Part shown: one piece after another, positions 37,343-49,395 of the stretch
How positions within the stretch are numbered: the first letter of the stretch is position 1
Layout of the letters: every line of letters starts with the position of its first letter
From: Phytophthora colocasiae
Taxonomy: Eukaryota > Oomycota > Peronosporomycetes > Peronosporales > Peronosporaceae
Direction of reading: 5' to 3'
Assembly (NCBI GenBank): GCA_018806915.1
Contig: JAGKQI010000079.1
Coordinates: 647,001 to 711,000, forward strand
Length of the DNA: 64,000 nt
Notes under the pieces: generated by a model
The model's database searches: none
The model's input: the letters and a program-made list of their open reading frames with translations, nothing else
Told to the model about the DNA's origin: nothing
Program-made: the position numbers and the translations under genes

Positions 37343-38487
37343 TCTGGTGGATTGGTCGATTGGTCGATGCTTCTGTTGTACGAATTGGAAATAGAAGCAA
37401 TAATATCATACAGTTCTGCTTCTAATGCAGGATAATATCCGTATATTATACGCCGTATCATACAGTTCTGCTTCTAATGCAGGATTAATATCCGTATATT
37501 ATACGCCATCAATGATGATGGACCATCATCACTGATGGCGTACTACCGTAGTAAAAAAGCAAAGACTCCGGCAGATTGTCGCTTTGAAGCACTGGTGTAT
37601 TAAAATTGATACGCGAGGTTCTTGGCTCAGCGACGCTCACATGTTTTTTCACTTCAGAAGTACTCAATTGTTGCTGTAGGAGGACTCTTGATTTTCTTCG
37701 CGTTCAAGTTGTGTTGTTTTGAGTTGTAATTTCTGGTTGTCACGGTTGGATACTTATGAGAAAAGGACTGCTGCAATGTGAGAAAGGAGGTAGGAAAGAA
37801 GCAGAGCTTGTAGGTGGAGCTCAGTTGAAGAAAAGCAACAATACACGAGAACCTCCTCCGAGTGGCCTTTGCGCTGCTCAGTACGTGTCTTCCTTGTGTA
37901 TCTGTGGTCTGCAACACACCTGCTTCTGAGAGAATTACAAGTCTTTGAGTGTTCACTACGACCTAGGATCGAGGAATTCAAGAATGAAACTTAACGAGAT
38001 CAAGTCGTGTTGCCTTTTGGTGGAGGGTGAATCCTAAGCGAAAAACGGAAGATAAATGGTGCGGCAAAACAGCCACTCGCGCCACTACAACAGTGCAAGT
38101 GTGTCGTACTGTTGCCGATATACGTACGTTTTCCAACGGACAACATATCACGTTAGTGCTCTAAGTGGTGACTCACTCGTGGGGATGCCATTCTTATAAC
38201 TTCTTTCTTGCGGCTGGCCCCAACGGCAGATTCTGGTCGGGTAACCAGATTTACTTACCACTCACATCCGTTATGCTTTCAGGGCTGCATTTAGGGTGCA
38301 CTTAGCTAAGTGCTTAGCAGACAAGAAGTTGGGGACAAAACGTCGTCCGTCCTCAATCGCATGCTCGGCCGATGGGTATCATTGAAACTCCAAGGAGTTG
38401 TACATCGCTATTCAATTCACTTTCCATTCCGCCCCCCTGCCAACACCAAGACACTCAAGTTAACACAATTGACACGTCCAGCCAAGA
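37343..38487. other. Gene-poor stretch with tandem duplication
   Basis: No gene is supported. A unit of about 53 bp (ATCATACAGTTCTGCTTC...) occurs twice in tandem at about 37406-37506, directly followed by a palindrome (37502-37542). A 16-bp palindrome GCACTTAGCTAAGTGC lies at about 38299-38314. The rest is unremarkable. Confidence 0.6.
37502..37542. repeat. 20-bp-arm palindrome with 1-bp spacer
   Basis: Arms 37502-37521 and 37523-37542 match at 19 of 20 positions around a single A. It follows the tandem 53-bp duplication. Confidence 0.85.
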
Positions 38488-39765
38488 ATGGCTCCGCTCA
38501 AGCAACGGGACCCAAAAAGCAATGAGAAATCACGCCGCATCCCGTTAACCGATAGCGCCCAACGCGCCCAGAAGAAATTACAACTCGCATGTTTCTTCTC
38601 GCTGATCTTCATGTGTGCCGAAGTCGTCGGAGGTTTCCTGGCTGGGAGTTTAGCAATCATGACGGACGCTGCCCATTTGCTTTCGGATGTCGGAGGGTTT
38701 TGCATCTCCCTCTTTGCAATTTGGCTGAGCACACGACCAGCTACCAACAAGTTGAGCTTCGGCTTCCAGCGAGCGGAGGTGATTGGCGCAATTACCAGTG
38801 TGCTGGTCATCTGGGTGCTCACTGCTGTGTTACTGTACGAAGCTGTCGATCGCTTCATCGAGTGCCTCGAGCCCAACCCAACGGTTCACGTTGATGGCAA
38901 ACTCATGTTCATTGTGGCCGTTATCGGTCTGCTGGTGAACCTAGCTTTGATGCAGATTCTTGGTCATGGACACAGTCACAGCCACGGAGGACATGGACAC
39001 TCGCACGGTCATTCACACAAAGAAGAAGAGAACCATGGTCACTCTCACGGCCACGGACACTCCCATGGTCATGGTCACTCTCATGGCCACGGACATTCCC
39101 ACGGACGCAATAGTCCAAGCGGTGACACTGACGAAACTCACAGTCACTCACACAGTCACGGACTTTCGCCGAGAGGTCGAGGTCGCTCACACAGTTACGA
39201 GGAATCGCCAAAGCACAGTCCCTTGCACACAGACTACCAAGATCTGGAGAATGGTTCCTGTGACGTAGTAGAGGCCAAGAAGAAGAAAAACCTCGAGAAC
39301 CTCAACATCCGGTCTGCGTATATTCACGCATTGGGTGACTTCATTCAGAGTCTAGGCGTTTGTGTCGCGGGTGGTCTCATCTGGTACAAACCTGAGTGGC
39401 AAATTGCCGATCCAATTGCCACTTTCATCTTCTCCATTCTCGTTATGGGGACGACGGTCGGTATTATTCGTGATAGCATTCACGTTCTGATGGAAGGAAC
39501 CCCACACGGCATTGATACCGAAGAGGTTGAGCGCGGCCTACTATCCTGCACAGGGGTGGAGACTGTGCACGACCTGCACATTTGGGCTCTGAGTGCAGGT
39601 TTATCTTCTTTAAGTGTCCACGTCGTGGCGGACGACACGGAAGCAGCTCTTCATGCAGCACAGCGTTATCTCTGGAATTTCACACACGACGATCCAAGTC
39701 GAGAAGCCGGCGCACAAGTGCCAGTCCGATCTCAAATGCGGCCAGCTTTCACCCTCGCAGGATAG
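38488..39765 (+). CDS. ZnT/CDF zinc transporter with His-rich loop (C-terminus likely frameshifted)
   Basis: A cation diffusion facilitator of the ZnT2/3/8-like type that exports Zn2+ from the cytosol into vesicles or out of the cell. Six transmembrane segments are visible. The two metal-site HXXXD motifs are present (AAHLLSDV with His63/Asp67 in TM2, and HALGDFIQSLG in TM5). The loop between TM4 and TM5 has a long HGHSHGHSH repeat region (about residues 159-225). The cytoplasmic domain (GVETVHDLHIWALSAGLSSLSVHVV) is well conserved up to about residue 395. The family's final strand (GISHTTIQVEK) is then found one frame over at about 39675-39710, so a small indel near 39677 probably replaces the true C-terminus with the 30 residues read here. 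Confidence 0.88.
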   Translation: MAPLKQRDPKSNEKSRRIPLTDSAQRAQKKLQLACFFSLIFMCAEVVGGFLAGSLAIMTDAAHLLSDVGGFCISLFAIWLSTRPATNKLSFGFQRAEVIGAITSVLVIWVLTAVLLYEAVDRFIECLEPNPTVHVDGKLMFIVAVIGLLVNLALMQILGHGHSHSHGGHGHSHGHSHKEEENHGHSHGHGHSHGHGHSHGHGHSHGRNSPSGDTDETHSHSHSHGLSPRGRGRSHSYEESPKHSPLHTDYQDLENGSCDVVEAKKKKNLENLNIRSAYIHALGDFIQSLGVCVAGGLIWYKPEWQIADPIATFIFSILVMGTTVGIIRDSIHVLMEGTPHGIDTEEVERGLLSCTGVETVHDLHIWALSAGLSSLSVHVVADDTEAALHAAQRYLWNFTHDDPSREAGAQVPVRSQMRPAFTLAG

Positions 39766-40125
39766 TAGACAAGAGCACGCGGCCACTTGCATTTAGAGTG
39801 CACTTAGACTAATGAAAAGGATGCAAATTTAAGATGTGCTTCTCGAGAACAAATGCCAGTTGATGGAATCCAGAAATCTGCAATCTGCGCTGTAGCACAA
39901 CATTTATCGACACAGGACAATGATTGCAAGTTCGGCCATCTTGGTCACGCTTGGATAACCAGAGTTCAATCGTGGTGGAATAGCTTTTGTTGCATCGAAT
40001 CATTGCAGCAGCTACGAGTGCCTGCAGCTCCAGTAAACTTTCATTGAAGTAATTATCTTGTGCAATCTTAAAAGCTACAAACACATGCAGAGGCTGGAAT
40101 CGCACTGACATCGAGCTTTGTTGCC
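39766..40125. other. Intergenic region, no gene seen
   Basis: Begins with TGCATTTAGAGTGCACTTAG (about 39788-39807), a near copy of a 20-mer about 200 bp upstream of the ZnT gene. The minus-strand frame at 39809-40111 has no recognisable domain. Confidence 0.5.
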
Positions 40126-41396
40126 TTACACCACAACGGGGTACGAGGCACAGTCAGCCAGGCCACACATGTTGCTGCCGCGAGCGATCTGGAAGAACCC
40201 GTTCATGCCCCACTCGGTGCCCCAGCTATTCTTGACGATCCAATGGTCCTTGCCATCCTCCACACCGTAGCCCACAGCCAGCACGGCATGGTTCACGTCC
40301 TTCTCACCCGAGTGACACTCTGCCGACTCGTACACACCCGACTTGTAGAACCGAAAGTCCGAAACGACCTGGAAGGCGATACTCACAGGGCCAACGGAGC
40401 CCACAGCAGCCTTCAGCTCGTTCTCATTGCGAGCCGTAATGTTCACCACTTCATCCACCTGCGCACCGATGTGATACGTGTTGAACTTGCACTTGCCTTC
40501 CTTTGCCTCATAGGGATACGTCTGGAAACAACAAACACTTAAGTTAGATCCATCCAAAACAGCTACTAGATACTCCATTCACTCACCTCTTCCGTATCCA
40601 AACCTCCGTTGTACTTCACGTACTCAAAGGCGTGTGATGGTAGACCACCATTGCATCCATGGTTGTCGAAGTTTTGAGCGCAATCCAACAAGTTTTGCTC
40701 CGACAAGATCGTGAATTCTCCGTGCTTGAGCTTGTAGTGACTCTCCAGACATCCCGTCGTTGAGAACGTCCAGCACGAGCCACATTTTCCCTGGTTCTTC
40801 ACAGGAGACACAGCTCCATCGGCTCTCCAGTCTTTCTCCTTAGGTACTTCACCGTACATCACGTCGTTCTTCTCCGTAGCAGAACATTGCTGCGGAGCAC
40901 CCAAGTACCAGCTCTGGAACTCGTCCCAGGTGATATCAGCGAACTCATTAAGCTCCATCGTGAAGCTCTTGCCCTCTTTGCTATTGTGCATAGCCACAGA
41001 GCGTGCATTGACCTCAAAGATACCACGACGCAGCTCGTTCTGGATGGGGGAGTCGTAACTTTTACCATGTTCACTCTTCCAAGCACTGAAAAGGCCGTTA
41101 AGCTCCGCAGTCGTCGACGGAACCTTCGTTAGAGCCCATGAATCTAATTGCAACCCTTTGTCGCATTGGAAAATGGCTGGGGGAAGCTGTTCCGCCTCCT
41201 CTGGAGTGTAGCAAGAGGAAGGAACAGCTGCACAGATGCACCAAGAGCAATGGTTCTTAATACACTTGTCTTTAGTCGTAAAACCATGGCACGAGCCTTC
41301 CTCTTCACTAGACAAAGTCAACAATTGACTCTGAGGCTCAGCCCACGACGTAGACAAGCAGGAGAGAGCAGCGAAGACGACAAAGGGGGCCTTCAT
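40126..41396 (-). CDS. Secreted papain-family cysteine protease (C1A)
   Basis: Two exons (40587-41396 and 40126-40521, intron 65 bp) give 401 residues. A signal peptide (1-19) is followed by a short Cys-rich module (SCHGFTTKDKCIKNHCSWCICAAVPSSC cut here in description, residues about 36-63) not usual in cathepsins. Then come an I29 inhibitor prodomain with an ERFNIN-like helix (about 100-160) and the mature protease. Catalytic residues are visible: Gln in KNQGKCGSCW with Cys at about 208, His in VNHAVLAVGYG and Asn in VKNSWG. The GCNGG motif is present. It resembles cathepsin H/L enzymes, acting in lysosomes or outside the cell; oomycetes secrete several. Complete gene. Confidence 0.9.
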
Positions 41397-41552
41397 CTCT
41401 GCAGATCAGATTATGAGATCTTCTTCTTCAAGCGGCATTATTTTACGTAGTCATACACTAAACTACGTTCACCACATCAAAAAGCATGTATACCACATCA
41501 ACATCGTGTGTTCCACATCATTTTTCCAACTGACCTTCATTCTGCAAGTAAC

Positions 41553-43430
41553 ATGGTCAAGCACGAGCGTGACGAGTCTTCGGACGATGAAGGGCCAATG
41601 CCTATGCCTATGCCAGCCCCAGCCAAGAAGAAGGCCAAGAAACTGCCGTTCGAAGCCGCGTACCTCAAGAATCTACCCAGCGCGGCTATGTACGAGCGCA
41701 GCTTCATGCATCGCGCCACCGTTTCGCACGTTTTGGTGGCTCCAGACACCCAATTCCTCATTACAGCTAGTGTGGACGGCCATGTCAAGTTCTGGAAGAA
41801 AATGGCTACAGGAATTGAGTTCGTCAAGCATTACAAGGCCCATCTGAAGCCTGTGAATGGCCTGGCTGTGTCAGCTGATGGCCTTCGCCTTTGCAGTACT
41901 TCCGGTGATCGCAGTATTAAACTGTACGATGTGCTCTCCTTCGATATGGTTAATATGCTCTCAGTGGCCTATACGCCGGGTGAATGCTGCTGGATCTCGG
42001 CTAAAGGGGCTATTGAGCCGAAGGTGGTGGTAGCTGATCAGAACAGTCCGGCTTTAAGGATTTACACGGCCGAGAGCGCTGGTAATGAGCCTGTGCACAC
42101 TATTAGCAAGTTACATGCGGCCCCAGTCACGTCAGTGGCTTATAACTCTGTGGCTAACTGCGTCATATCGGCTGACGCTAAAGGAATCATCGAGTTCTGG
42201 GACGCAGACACGTACAAGTTCCCTACTAAGGACAAGGGAGTGGTCAAGTTCAAGTTTAAGGGCGAGACGGACTTGTACGAGCTGGCTAAGAGCAAGACGT
42301 ATGCTACGGCTATTGATGTGTCACTGGATGGCAAGAACTTTGTTGTCACGGCCAAGGATAATCAGATCAGAGTGTTCAGGTTCGCGACGGGCAAGATGCG
42401 GCGCAAATATGACGAAAGCCTGACGGTTTTTGAGGATGCCCAGGCTGATGATACTCTGCATATGGACGCGCTGGATTTTGGGCGTCGAGCTGCAGTGGAG
42501 AGAGAGCTGGCCAATTCGGATGTGGTCTCCAACTGCGTGTTCGATGAGTCTGGCCACTTCCTCCTGTATGCTACGCTGGCCGGTATTAAGGTGCTGAATA
42601 TCGAGACGAACAAGATCGTGAGGGTTCTAGGGAAGGTGGAGAGCTCCGACCGGTTCCTACGGTTGAGCTTGTTCCAAGGGAAGCCTAAGGTGAATACGCA
42701 GTTCGAGAAACACTTGAAGGCGGCATCTGGCCTGAAACACGAAGCAGAAGTCATGTCCGACTCAGCCAACGAGCGCGACACGATCGACCCGACGCTGTTC
42801 TGCACCTCTTTCAAGCGGAACCGCTTCTTCCTCTTTTCTTCTCGAGAGCCAGAAGAGGACGAGGGTGGAGATGGTAGTGCTGGCACTGGCCGCGATGTCT
42901 TCAACGAGAAACCGACCCTCGAGGAGTCTCAAGTAGCGACAGAGTCGAGCACCAAGGTTATTGGCGAGACAGCCGTCATGCATACAACCATGGGTGATAT
43001 CACTCTCAAGCTCTTTGGCAAGGAGTGCCCCAAGACAGTGGAGAACTTCTGCACCCACGCACGTAATGGCTACTACGACAATCTCATTTTCCATCGCGTG
43101 ATCAAGAACTTCATGGTCCAAACTGGAGATCCACTTGGAGATGGTACAGGTGGCGAATCCATTTGGGGTGGCAAGTTCGAAGACGAGTTCCACCGCAGTT
43201 TGCGACACGATCGACCTTTCACGCTTTCGATGGCCAACGCTGGACCTGGTACTAACGGCTCGCAGTTTTTCATCACGACAGTGCCCACTCCATGGCTAGA
43301 CAACAAGCACACTGTGTTTGGGCGAGTGGAGACAGGTAAGGACACGGTCTCGAACATCGAAAGTGCACAAGTGGACAAGTCTGACAAGCCTCTGAGCGAC
43401 ATCAAGATCATTAACATTGACATCTTCTAA
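41553..43430 (+). CDS. PPWD1: PPWD1: WD40-repeat cyclophilin
   Basis: 625 residues from ATG 41553; the frame upstream begins at GTG. An acidic start and a Lys-rich nuclear-localisation-like stretch precede a WD40 domain (about 50-400; [24 protein letters not shown] is its first blade). A linker leads to a C-terminal cyclophilin domain (about 465-625) with the catalytic Arg in [22 protein letters not shown] and [20 protein letters not shown]1 is a peptidyl-prolyl isomerase of spliceosomal C complexes. Intronless. An oomycete-initiator-like CTTCATTCTGCAAGT lies only four bases before the ATG, which would mean a very short leader. Confidence 0.93.
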   Translation: MVKHERDESSDDEGPMPMPMPAPAKKKAKKLPFEAAYLKNLPSAAMYERSFMHRATVSHVLVAPDTQFLITASVDGHVKFWKKMATGIEFVKHYKAHLKPVNGLAVSADGLRLCSTSGDRSIKLYDVLSFDMVNMLSVAYTPGECCWISAKGAIEPKVVVADQNSPALRIYTAESAGNEPVHTISKLHAAPVTSVAYNSVANCVISADAKGIIEFWDADTYKFPTKDKGVVKFKFKGETDLYELAKSKTYATAIDVSLDGKNFVVTAKDNQIRVFRFATGKMRRKYDESLTVFEDAQADDTLHMDALDFGRRAAVERELANSDVVSNCVFDESGHFLLYATLAGIKVLNIETNKIVRVLGKVESSDRFLRLSLFQGKPKVNTQFEKHLKAASGLKHEAEVMSDSANERDTIDPTLFCTSFKRNRFFLFSSREPEEDEGGDGSAGTGRDVFNEKPTLEESQVATESSTKVIGETAVMHTTMGDITLKLFGKECPKTVENFCTHARNGYYDNLIFHRVIKNFMVQTGDPLGDGTGGESIWGGKFEDEFHRSLRHDRPFTLSMANAGPGTNGSQFFITTVPTPWLDNKHTVFGRVETGKDTVSNIESAQVDKSDKPLSDIKIINIDIF

Positions 43431-43453
43431 CTCAGGACAATATACTGGATCTT

Positions 43454-46400
43454 CTAGCTCGGAATTGCAGCCGAGTTCCCGCCGTCAACTGGATTACTAG
43501 AGTTCCCGGTGGTGATATCACAGCTACCAACACCTGCAGCCAGTGCAAGAGCTGCAGAGTCCGATAGGCCCTTCAAACGACCACCGCAGAGGAAGTGGCC
43601 GTAGATCTGTCGACGAGCTCGCAGCCAGTCGACCCGGTTCCCTCCCTCGTGTGTGACGTAGCGGAAACAAATCCGACCTGTGGCTGGCACCGTATTCGTC
43701 TGGTACATGGAGTAGATGATGAGAATTGTTGAGCGGGTGCTGTCAATGCGGATCATGTCCATCGGACAGGCAATGGAGAGATCCACCAGAGCTCGGAGTA
43801 GCATTTTCTCATCTTCGTGGGTGAAATCCACTTCAAAGTCCATATCAACAGCCAAAGGCATGACAGTGTTGAGATATCCCAACGTCACGTACACTCGGCT
43901 TCGATCCGTCACGGCCAGACGCTCCAACAGTTCTCCAAAACATTCCAAGTCAACAATCGCATGATGCATCGCTACCAACGCCCTGAGTCGACCAGATTCG
44001 TAATTCTTTGGGAAATGCTGAAGAACGTGGTGAGCTTGGCGTGTTAGCACCCGTCGAGACGCAATAGCAAGGTGGAAAAGCACCAAATGGTACTTGAGGT
44101 TCTGCCGTTTGTGCACGGGGACGTAAATCGCGCACACCTCAGCGCCTACTTGAGCCAGTAGAGCGGCCAGTTCGTCGTCAGTCATGACAGTTTGGTCGCT
44201 TTCTGCTCCGTCTTGAGACTCCAAGGGAATGTCGCCAACGCATTTATCTTCGGGACGGATCGGCGAGACGTAGTCGAACTCCAACACCCCGTCACGTGGT
44301 AGACGGTCGAAGAAAGCGTACGTTAACTGCAGGCGTTTCTGGTTGAACACTACGTTGCGCCAGTGGAAACCTCGGCCGTACTGACTACAGTCTGTACGCT
44401 TGTGTTGACAGCGGGATAACGCAGACGTGTGGTGAGCGTTCAACGAAGCGAACCAGAGCGCGAGTTTCCTGTGTCTTGGGTCTCGAAGAGTTAAATTCCA
44501 ATGACCAGTGGGGTTCGCAGTTGAGAACTGCATAATAACGGGACCGAATCGGTCGATGAGTCTCCACTGTTCGGATTGAGTCGAATGCTGCTGTAAGAAG
44601 GCGAAGACGTTGTCTCCATCTATCAAGCACGGCCAGAGTCTGCCTAGAAGCTCCATCTTCGGTAACAGCGGGTGTAAATGCTTGATGAAGAACGTTGCTT
44701 GCGTCGTGGTCAGATGGAGATCAGCCAGTACGAGATCCAGCAAACTCATCATGTCCCGGGAGGAGAAACCTCTCTTGACGATCTGAATGAGACCCAAACA
44801 AGACGCTTCATCCAGCCAAGGGACTGGCCCGCGAGGCAGTGGTGGGGCTGTGAATGTGGCTGTTGCACGTAGAACCCCTTTAGCTGGCAGCTTCCAAGGC
44901 GCTTTATTGAAGTCGGAAACGCTGTAGAGACATTTGCGCTCCTGATCAGCAGCCAAAACGACCTTGCTTTTGGCTGATTTGGCTCGACCGGACCGTCTCG
45001 CTGTTCCTGCTGATCGAGGGATTTCTCCTGAACTCCCTTCATAACTGATCTCCGCCAACGCACAGCGTCCTTGATACAAAGCTGCATCAAGAAGCTCACT
45101 AGCAACAGCAAAAGCATACGGAGATTCCCCTATTCGGAGCTCAAACGGAGATGAAGCGGACGGAAGACTCGCGTCAAAGATGGAGCTGCTGGTCGTCGTA
45201 GTGGCCCCAACACTGGATGTCTCAAGGTCGTGAACGGACAAACTGATCTCACAACGGGAACCTAAAGCGATGGCTCGTAGCAGTGCACGAGCACCTACTT
45301 CACCCAGACTATTGTCTTTCATGTCCAGAGTACGGAGGGATTGGTTTTGACGCAAAAAGAAGCCAAAAGCTACGGCACTGACCCCCGTGAGAGCGTTGTG
45401 TGACAGATCCAGCTGCGCCAGCGTCGTGTTACAAGCCAAAGCCGCTGCTAACTGCTCTCCACCGCCGTCTCCGCAGCGATTCATGCTCATCTGCAGGTTT
45501 TTAAGCGACGTATTCGTACGCATGGCCAGACCCAAAGCCACAGCTCCAGTGCGACGAATACTATTCCACGAGACGTCCAAGACTCGCACTACACACGACG
45601 GACTCGTCAACATTGTGCCTAGAAGAATCCCCCCACGTTCACCGATGGAATTATGTGAGAGATTCACTCGTTTCAAGGACGGATGAGACTCAATTGCCAC
45701 TGCAACTGGAGCAAAAGCTTCGTCGTCTCCTCCCAATGTGGTGTGAGATAAATCCAAGTACGTAAGGGTCCTACAGATGTCCAAGAAGCTGGCTACCTGT
45801 TTACACCCCTTCCTGCCAAGCTCGTTCTTGCTGAGGTTCAGTACGGTGAGTATACATCCTTCTTGTGGTTCTCCACTGCTGTTTCGCCTTGTTGTTTGAC
45901 TAGCAGCAGCCAGAATCTTGTCTTTGACGGACCTGGGAGATCTTCCAGTGGCAAGCGCTTGCAGTAGAGGGATGATGGATATATCGGTGAGGCGGTTGTC
46001 GCTGAGGTCGAGTACTTGGAGGGCTTGGAACTCTCGCAGCGACTTGGACAGAGCCAGGATCTTTGCGTCTCCGAGACCAAATTGCTGCAGCTGCAAGGAA
46101 AGACGCCGTTTGCTACGTCCAGAGATAAGCATGGAGGCAACGGAGGCTAAGGAAGGAGCTGGACCAACACGTGCAGTTGGAGGCTGAGAAGAAGGAGCTG
46201 TAATTTCGTTGATTCTCGAGAAAATCGCTTCAGGTAGAATCTGATTCTTCACACACTCGTGGTAGAACAAGGAGCGTGGGGACAGCTTTCCGAACGGTTG
46301 ATTCGTACTATCGTCTTCAGGTTCCACTTCGTTATCCGAGTCATCAACTTCATTGGCACGAGATAAAGGGAGAGGACTGAGCTGATGCTGTTGTGACACT

Positions 46401-47481
46401 TGCACCTTCTTCCATTTCGTAAAGAGATGCTGTTTGTCTGCGTAGTAGTCGATTTGTCCGGAGTGGGTTGTGTGTCGTTGGATCTCCTTCATGTTTCTGA
46501 ATCAACATGAAAGTTAGTGGAGAGTTCGTACTACCTATGAAGCCAGTAGAATACGTACTTTCGGGTTTGTGGAAGACGAGGAATTGACTGTTGTTGAGGA
46601 CTTTCATTCTCCAGAGGAAGTGATTCAGTCTTCTTCGCAGTTAATCCATCCAGGGAACTAGAGACTCTTGTAGCTACAGCCAGTGTTGTTGTTAACCTTA
46701 AAGAAGTTGCTTCTCTTTTACGTAGAATCCCCTCAGCATCTTGTAGTTTCTGGTCGAACTGGAGACGTTTACTATCTACTTCTTGCACTTGGACGACAGG
46801 TATCGGACTAGGAGCGACGTGTTCTACCTCCCAACTCACTTTTGACGTGCTAGTTAACATTGTATCGATTGTCTTTGGTGATGGCATTGATTTGGAAGGA
46901 CTTTCATCCCCATCAAGTGGATCTGGAGCCATTTCTTCATACAAACCCTCGAGGCGCAAACTTGGGTACATGAACTTCTCTACTTCCCCTTCGATTGTCG
47001 CCTTCCACTTACTATCCACAGTCACAAAACTACCGATTGCGTGTTTATCTTGACATTTAGTAGGGCTTCGAGGCATTGGAGTCGGTAGAATCTGTCCAGG
47101 TAGAATGGCTGGGTTTATCGGTACCAACGATTTACGCTTCAGTTTTAAAGAGAGATTTTCCAAAACGTCATCTGCATCTTCTTCTCGGAGAGAATCGTAT
47201 CGATATTTATGCGCAGAGTTGAATTTTTTCAGCAAAAGTTTCGCGTTTGATACATTCGCAACGCCTTGTTGAGGGTCTAAAGTCTGAGCTTTAGGCGTTG
47301 ATCTGCGTCTGGAATGTCCTGAAGCTCGAGCTGCTGCTTCTTCAGGATCTCCAGATTCATTTCGGAGCGTGATCGCTTCAGCTGATAGTGTAAGGGACGT
47401 CAACAACTCTTGACTACGAAAGCTTTGACGTGATCGTCGTCTCGAGTGATTAACTTCTCGAAAAGAACCGACATGCTTCAT
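43454..47481 (-). CDS. Large LRR protein with unrecognised C-terminal domain
   Basis: Two exons (46559-47481 and 43454-46496, intron 62 bp) give 1321 residues. The first 300 are low complexity, basic and Ser-rich. Residues about 390-720 form ribonuclease-inhibitor-type leucine-rich repeats (LQVLDLSDNRLTDISIIPLLQAL, LTYLDLSHTTLGGDDEAFAPVA, LDVSWNSIRRTGAVALGLAM, LDLSHNALTGVSAVAFGF). The last 500 residues contain a compact part (LWPCLIDGDNVFAFLQQH...GHWNLTLRDPRHRKLALWFASLN) and a final Cys-containing part that I cannot assign. No signal peptide or membrane segment is seen. RI-type repeats are usually protein-binding. Its 3' end lies 23 bp from PPWD1, tail to tail. Confidence 0.8.
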
Positions 47482-47649
47482 GTCTAAGTGAATTGAGGGA
47501 TGTAATGGGATGCAACAACGACAAATTAAGACACGATAAAGTACTTTTCTAAGTTTTCCCCTTGATGGAGAGATAGATGCCTATCGATTAATGATACCTA
47601 GAATTTTTTCAATTATGAACAACAGTATTCTTCTTGCCAAAAGGTTCAA

Positions 47650-49119
47650 ATGCAGAAGAAAGCATTAATCGTCAGTGTTCTAGTGGCTCTTGCTCTCGTC
47701 GTGGCTGTTCTCATCATCTCTTTGACTGTGTCCGGTTCCCATTCCTCCACTAAATCTAACGATACAGTTGAGGAACACACGGATTCTCCAGTTGCTAAAT
47801 CGAAGAAAAAGCCGCTTCGTAAATTCAAGAAAACCAACGCAAGCAGTGGGTCTTCAGATGAAGATGAGGAGAAGACGGATCCAATCAAGGAGGTCTATTC
47901 GTTATCGGCTTTAGCTTTTTTTGGAGATTGGGGTCGTACGATTGCTAAAGACGGTGGTTCTTGTTGTTCTCGTCGCAAATCTTTCACTGTGTTGGACTAC
48001 AATGCCATGGAATATGTGGCTATCTTACTAGGTCAAGCTGCTGCCGTCGCTCAACCTCGTCCGTCGGTAGTTATCGGTCACGGAGACAATTTCTATTGGG
48101 ACGGACTTCACGGTGTTACAGACCAAGCGTATCGGTTCCAACAAACGTTTGAAGACAAGTACAACGCAGCGAGTTTGGCTGGAATCCCGTGGGTGAACGT
48201 CATGGGGAATCACGACTATGGCGGTGCTAGTTTCGTTTGTACTGATGGAGAACAAGCGGTAGAATGTGGATCTTCGAGTGAACTTTTAGCTTCACTGGAC
48301 CAAAAGTTCACTCTACAGTCTCAATACGTGAGTCCACAAAACAACCGCTGGATCATGCCGGACCATTTCTTCGTACACTCAATCGCTGATCCTGCATCAA
48401 ATTTGACCATCGACATCTTCAACCTCGACACAAATGACGCTGACACGCATGGCGCCCAACAGATTTGCTGTCAATGTTATGGTTATTCCGGTAAAGATGA
48501 CGATGCGTGTGAGAACGTAAAACGGGGTGACAGTCTCTGCGCTGGAGGAAACAACGGGATGTTTGATGCTTGTATGGATAAGCTTCAAGCTTGGGGTGAA
48601 GATTCACGGAAGAAACTCGTGGAGGCTGCGAAAGCCTCGAATGCTACGTGGAAGATCGTGAATACACACTATTCCCCTTATAACCACTACGCTCCAGGCC
48701 CAGCTGACAAGTGGCGAGAGTTATTGGATGGACTCGGCATTCAACTCTTCCTTTATGGTCATACCCACGGCGAGAAACACGACTATACGGCTTTTAAGAC
48801 TCATTTTATTGAGAACGGAGCAGGTGGAGGCATTCAGAACGAATCTCCGAGCGGAATTCCACCTTATGCGGAAGATTATGTTGAAAATGTCTGGGCCGCT
48901 GGACATTATCCCTACGGTTTTTTCACGTTGAATATTTCTCCCACGTGGCTCAAGGTGAGTTTCAATACGTTTGATGATAGTTGGTCCATGACGAAAGACG
49001 TGGACGCTACTGCTATTGGTGGAATTGCGATTAAGCATTGCTGGTACATCCCACAACATGGAGGACGTGGCAAAAGTTGCGAAGATGCTGAAGCACAATC
49101 GACAGGGTCAGTCTTGTAG
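47650..49119 (+). CDS. Membrane-anchored purple acid phosphatase (TRAP-like)
   Basis: 489 residues without introns. A single N-terminal hydrophobic anchor (about 6-30) makes it a type II membrane protein; an acidic and Lys-rich stalk follows. The metallophosphoesterase blocks appear in order: FFGDWG (about 90-95), GHGDNFYWDG, MGNHDYGG, NTHYSPYNHY and YGHTHGEKHDY. These provide the Asp, Asn and His ligands of the Fe-metal centre of tartrate-resistant acid phosphatases. An insert with four or more Cys (QQICCQCYGYSG...) lies between GNHD and the distal His motifs. It would release phosphate from extracellular or endomembrane substrates. It is divergent from the LRR gene 168 bp upstream. Confidence 0.9.
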   Translation: MQKKALIVSVLVALALVVAVLIISLTVSGSHSSTKSNDTVEEHTDSPVAKSKKKPLRKFKKTNASSGSSDEDEEKTDPIKEVYSLSALAFFGDWGRTIAKDGGSCCSRRKSFTVLDYNAMEYVAILLGQAAAVAQPRPSVVIGHGDNFYWDGLHGVTDQAYRFQQTFEDKYNAASLAGIPWVNVMGNHDYGGASFVCTDGEQAVECGSSSELLASLDQKFTLQSQYVSPQNNRWIMPDHFFVHSIADPASNLTIDIFNLDTNDADTHGAQQICCQCYGYSGKDDDACENVKRGDSLCAGGNNGMFDACMDKLQAWGEDSRKKLVEAAKASNATWKIVNTHYSPYNHYAPGPADKWRELLDGLGIQLFLYGHTHGEKHDYTAFKTHFIENGAGGGIQNESPSGIPPYAEDYVENVWAAGHYPYGFFTLNISPTWLKVSFNTFDDSWSMTKDVDATAIGGIAIKHCWYIPQHGGRGKSCEDAEAQSTGSVL

Positions 49120-49395
49120 ACTTGGAAGTCTTTTTTATAGGATCGGGTGCGATTTATCTTCATGAAATGTGAGAATACCGACTTGGACCTAAAGCAGTAA
49201 AAAAAATTCTCATTCAAGATTCAAGGACATTAGTTATCATATCTGGTGTAGAGTTAGTTGCCTGTCCCTCTCAATGAGGCCCCAGTTGATGATAACCATC
49301 CTCATAAAAATGTTGCACCCGTTTGTAGTTTTTCATCGAGATGGACTGATCGGTTGACTAAAACTGTCATCGAGTCTTATACAAATCTGTCCTCC

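Noticed and set aside
37406..37510. Possible CRISPR-like repeat
   Set aside because: Only two tandem units, no spacers, and the genome is eukaryotic.
38960..39268. Thr/Met-rich ORF over the ZnT loop
   Set aside because: Frame-shifted reading of the His-rich repeat.
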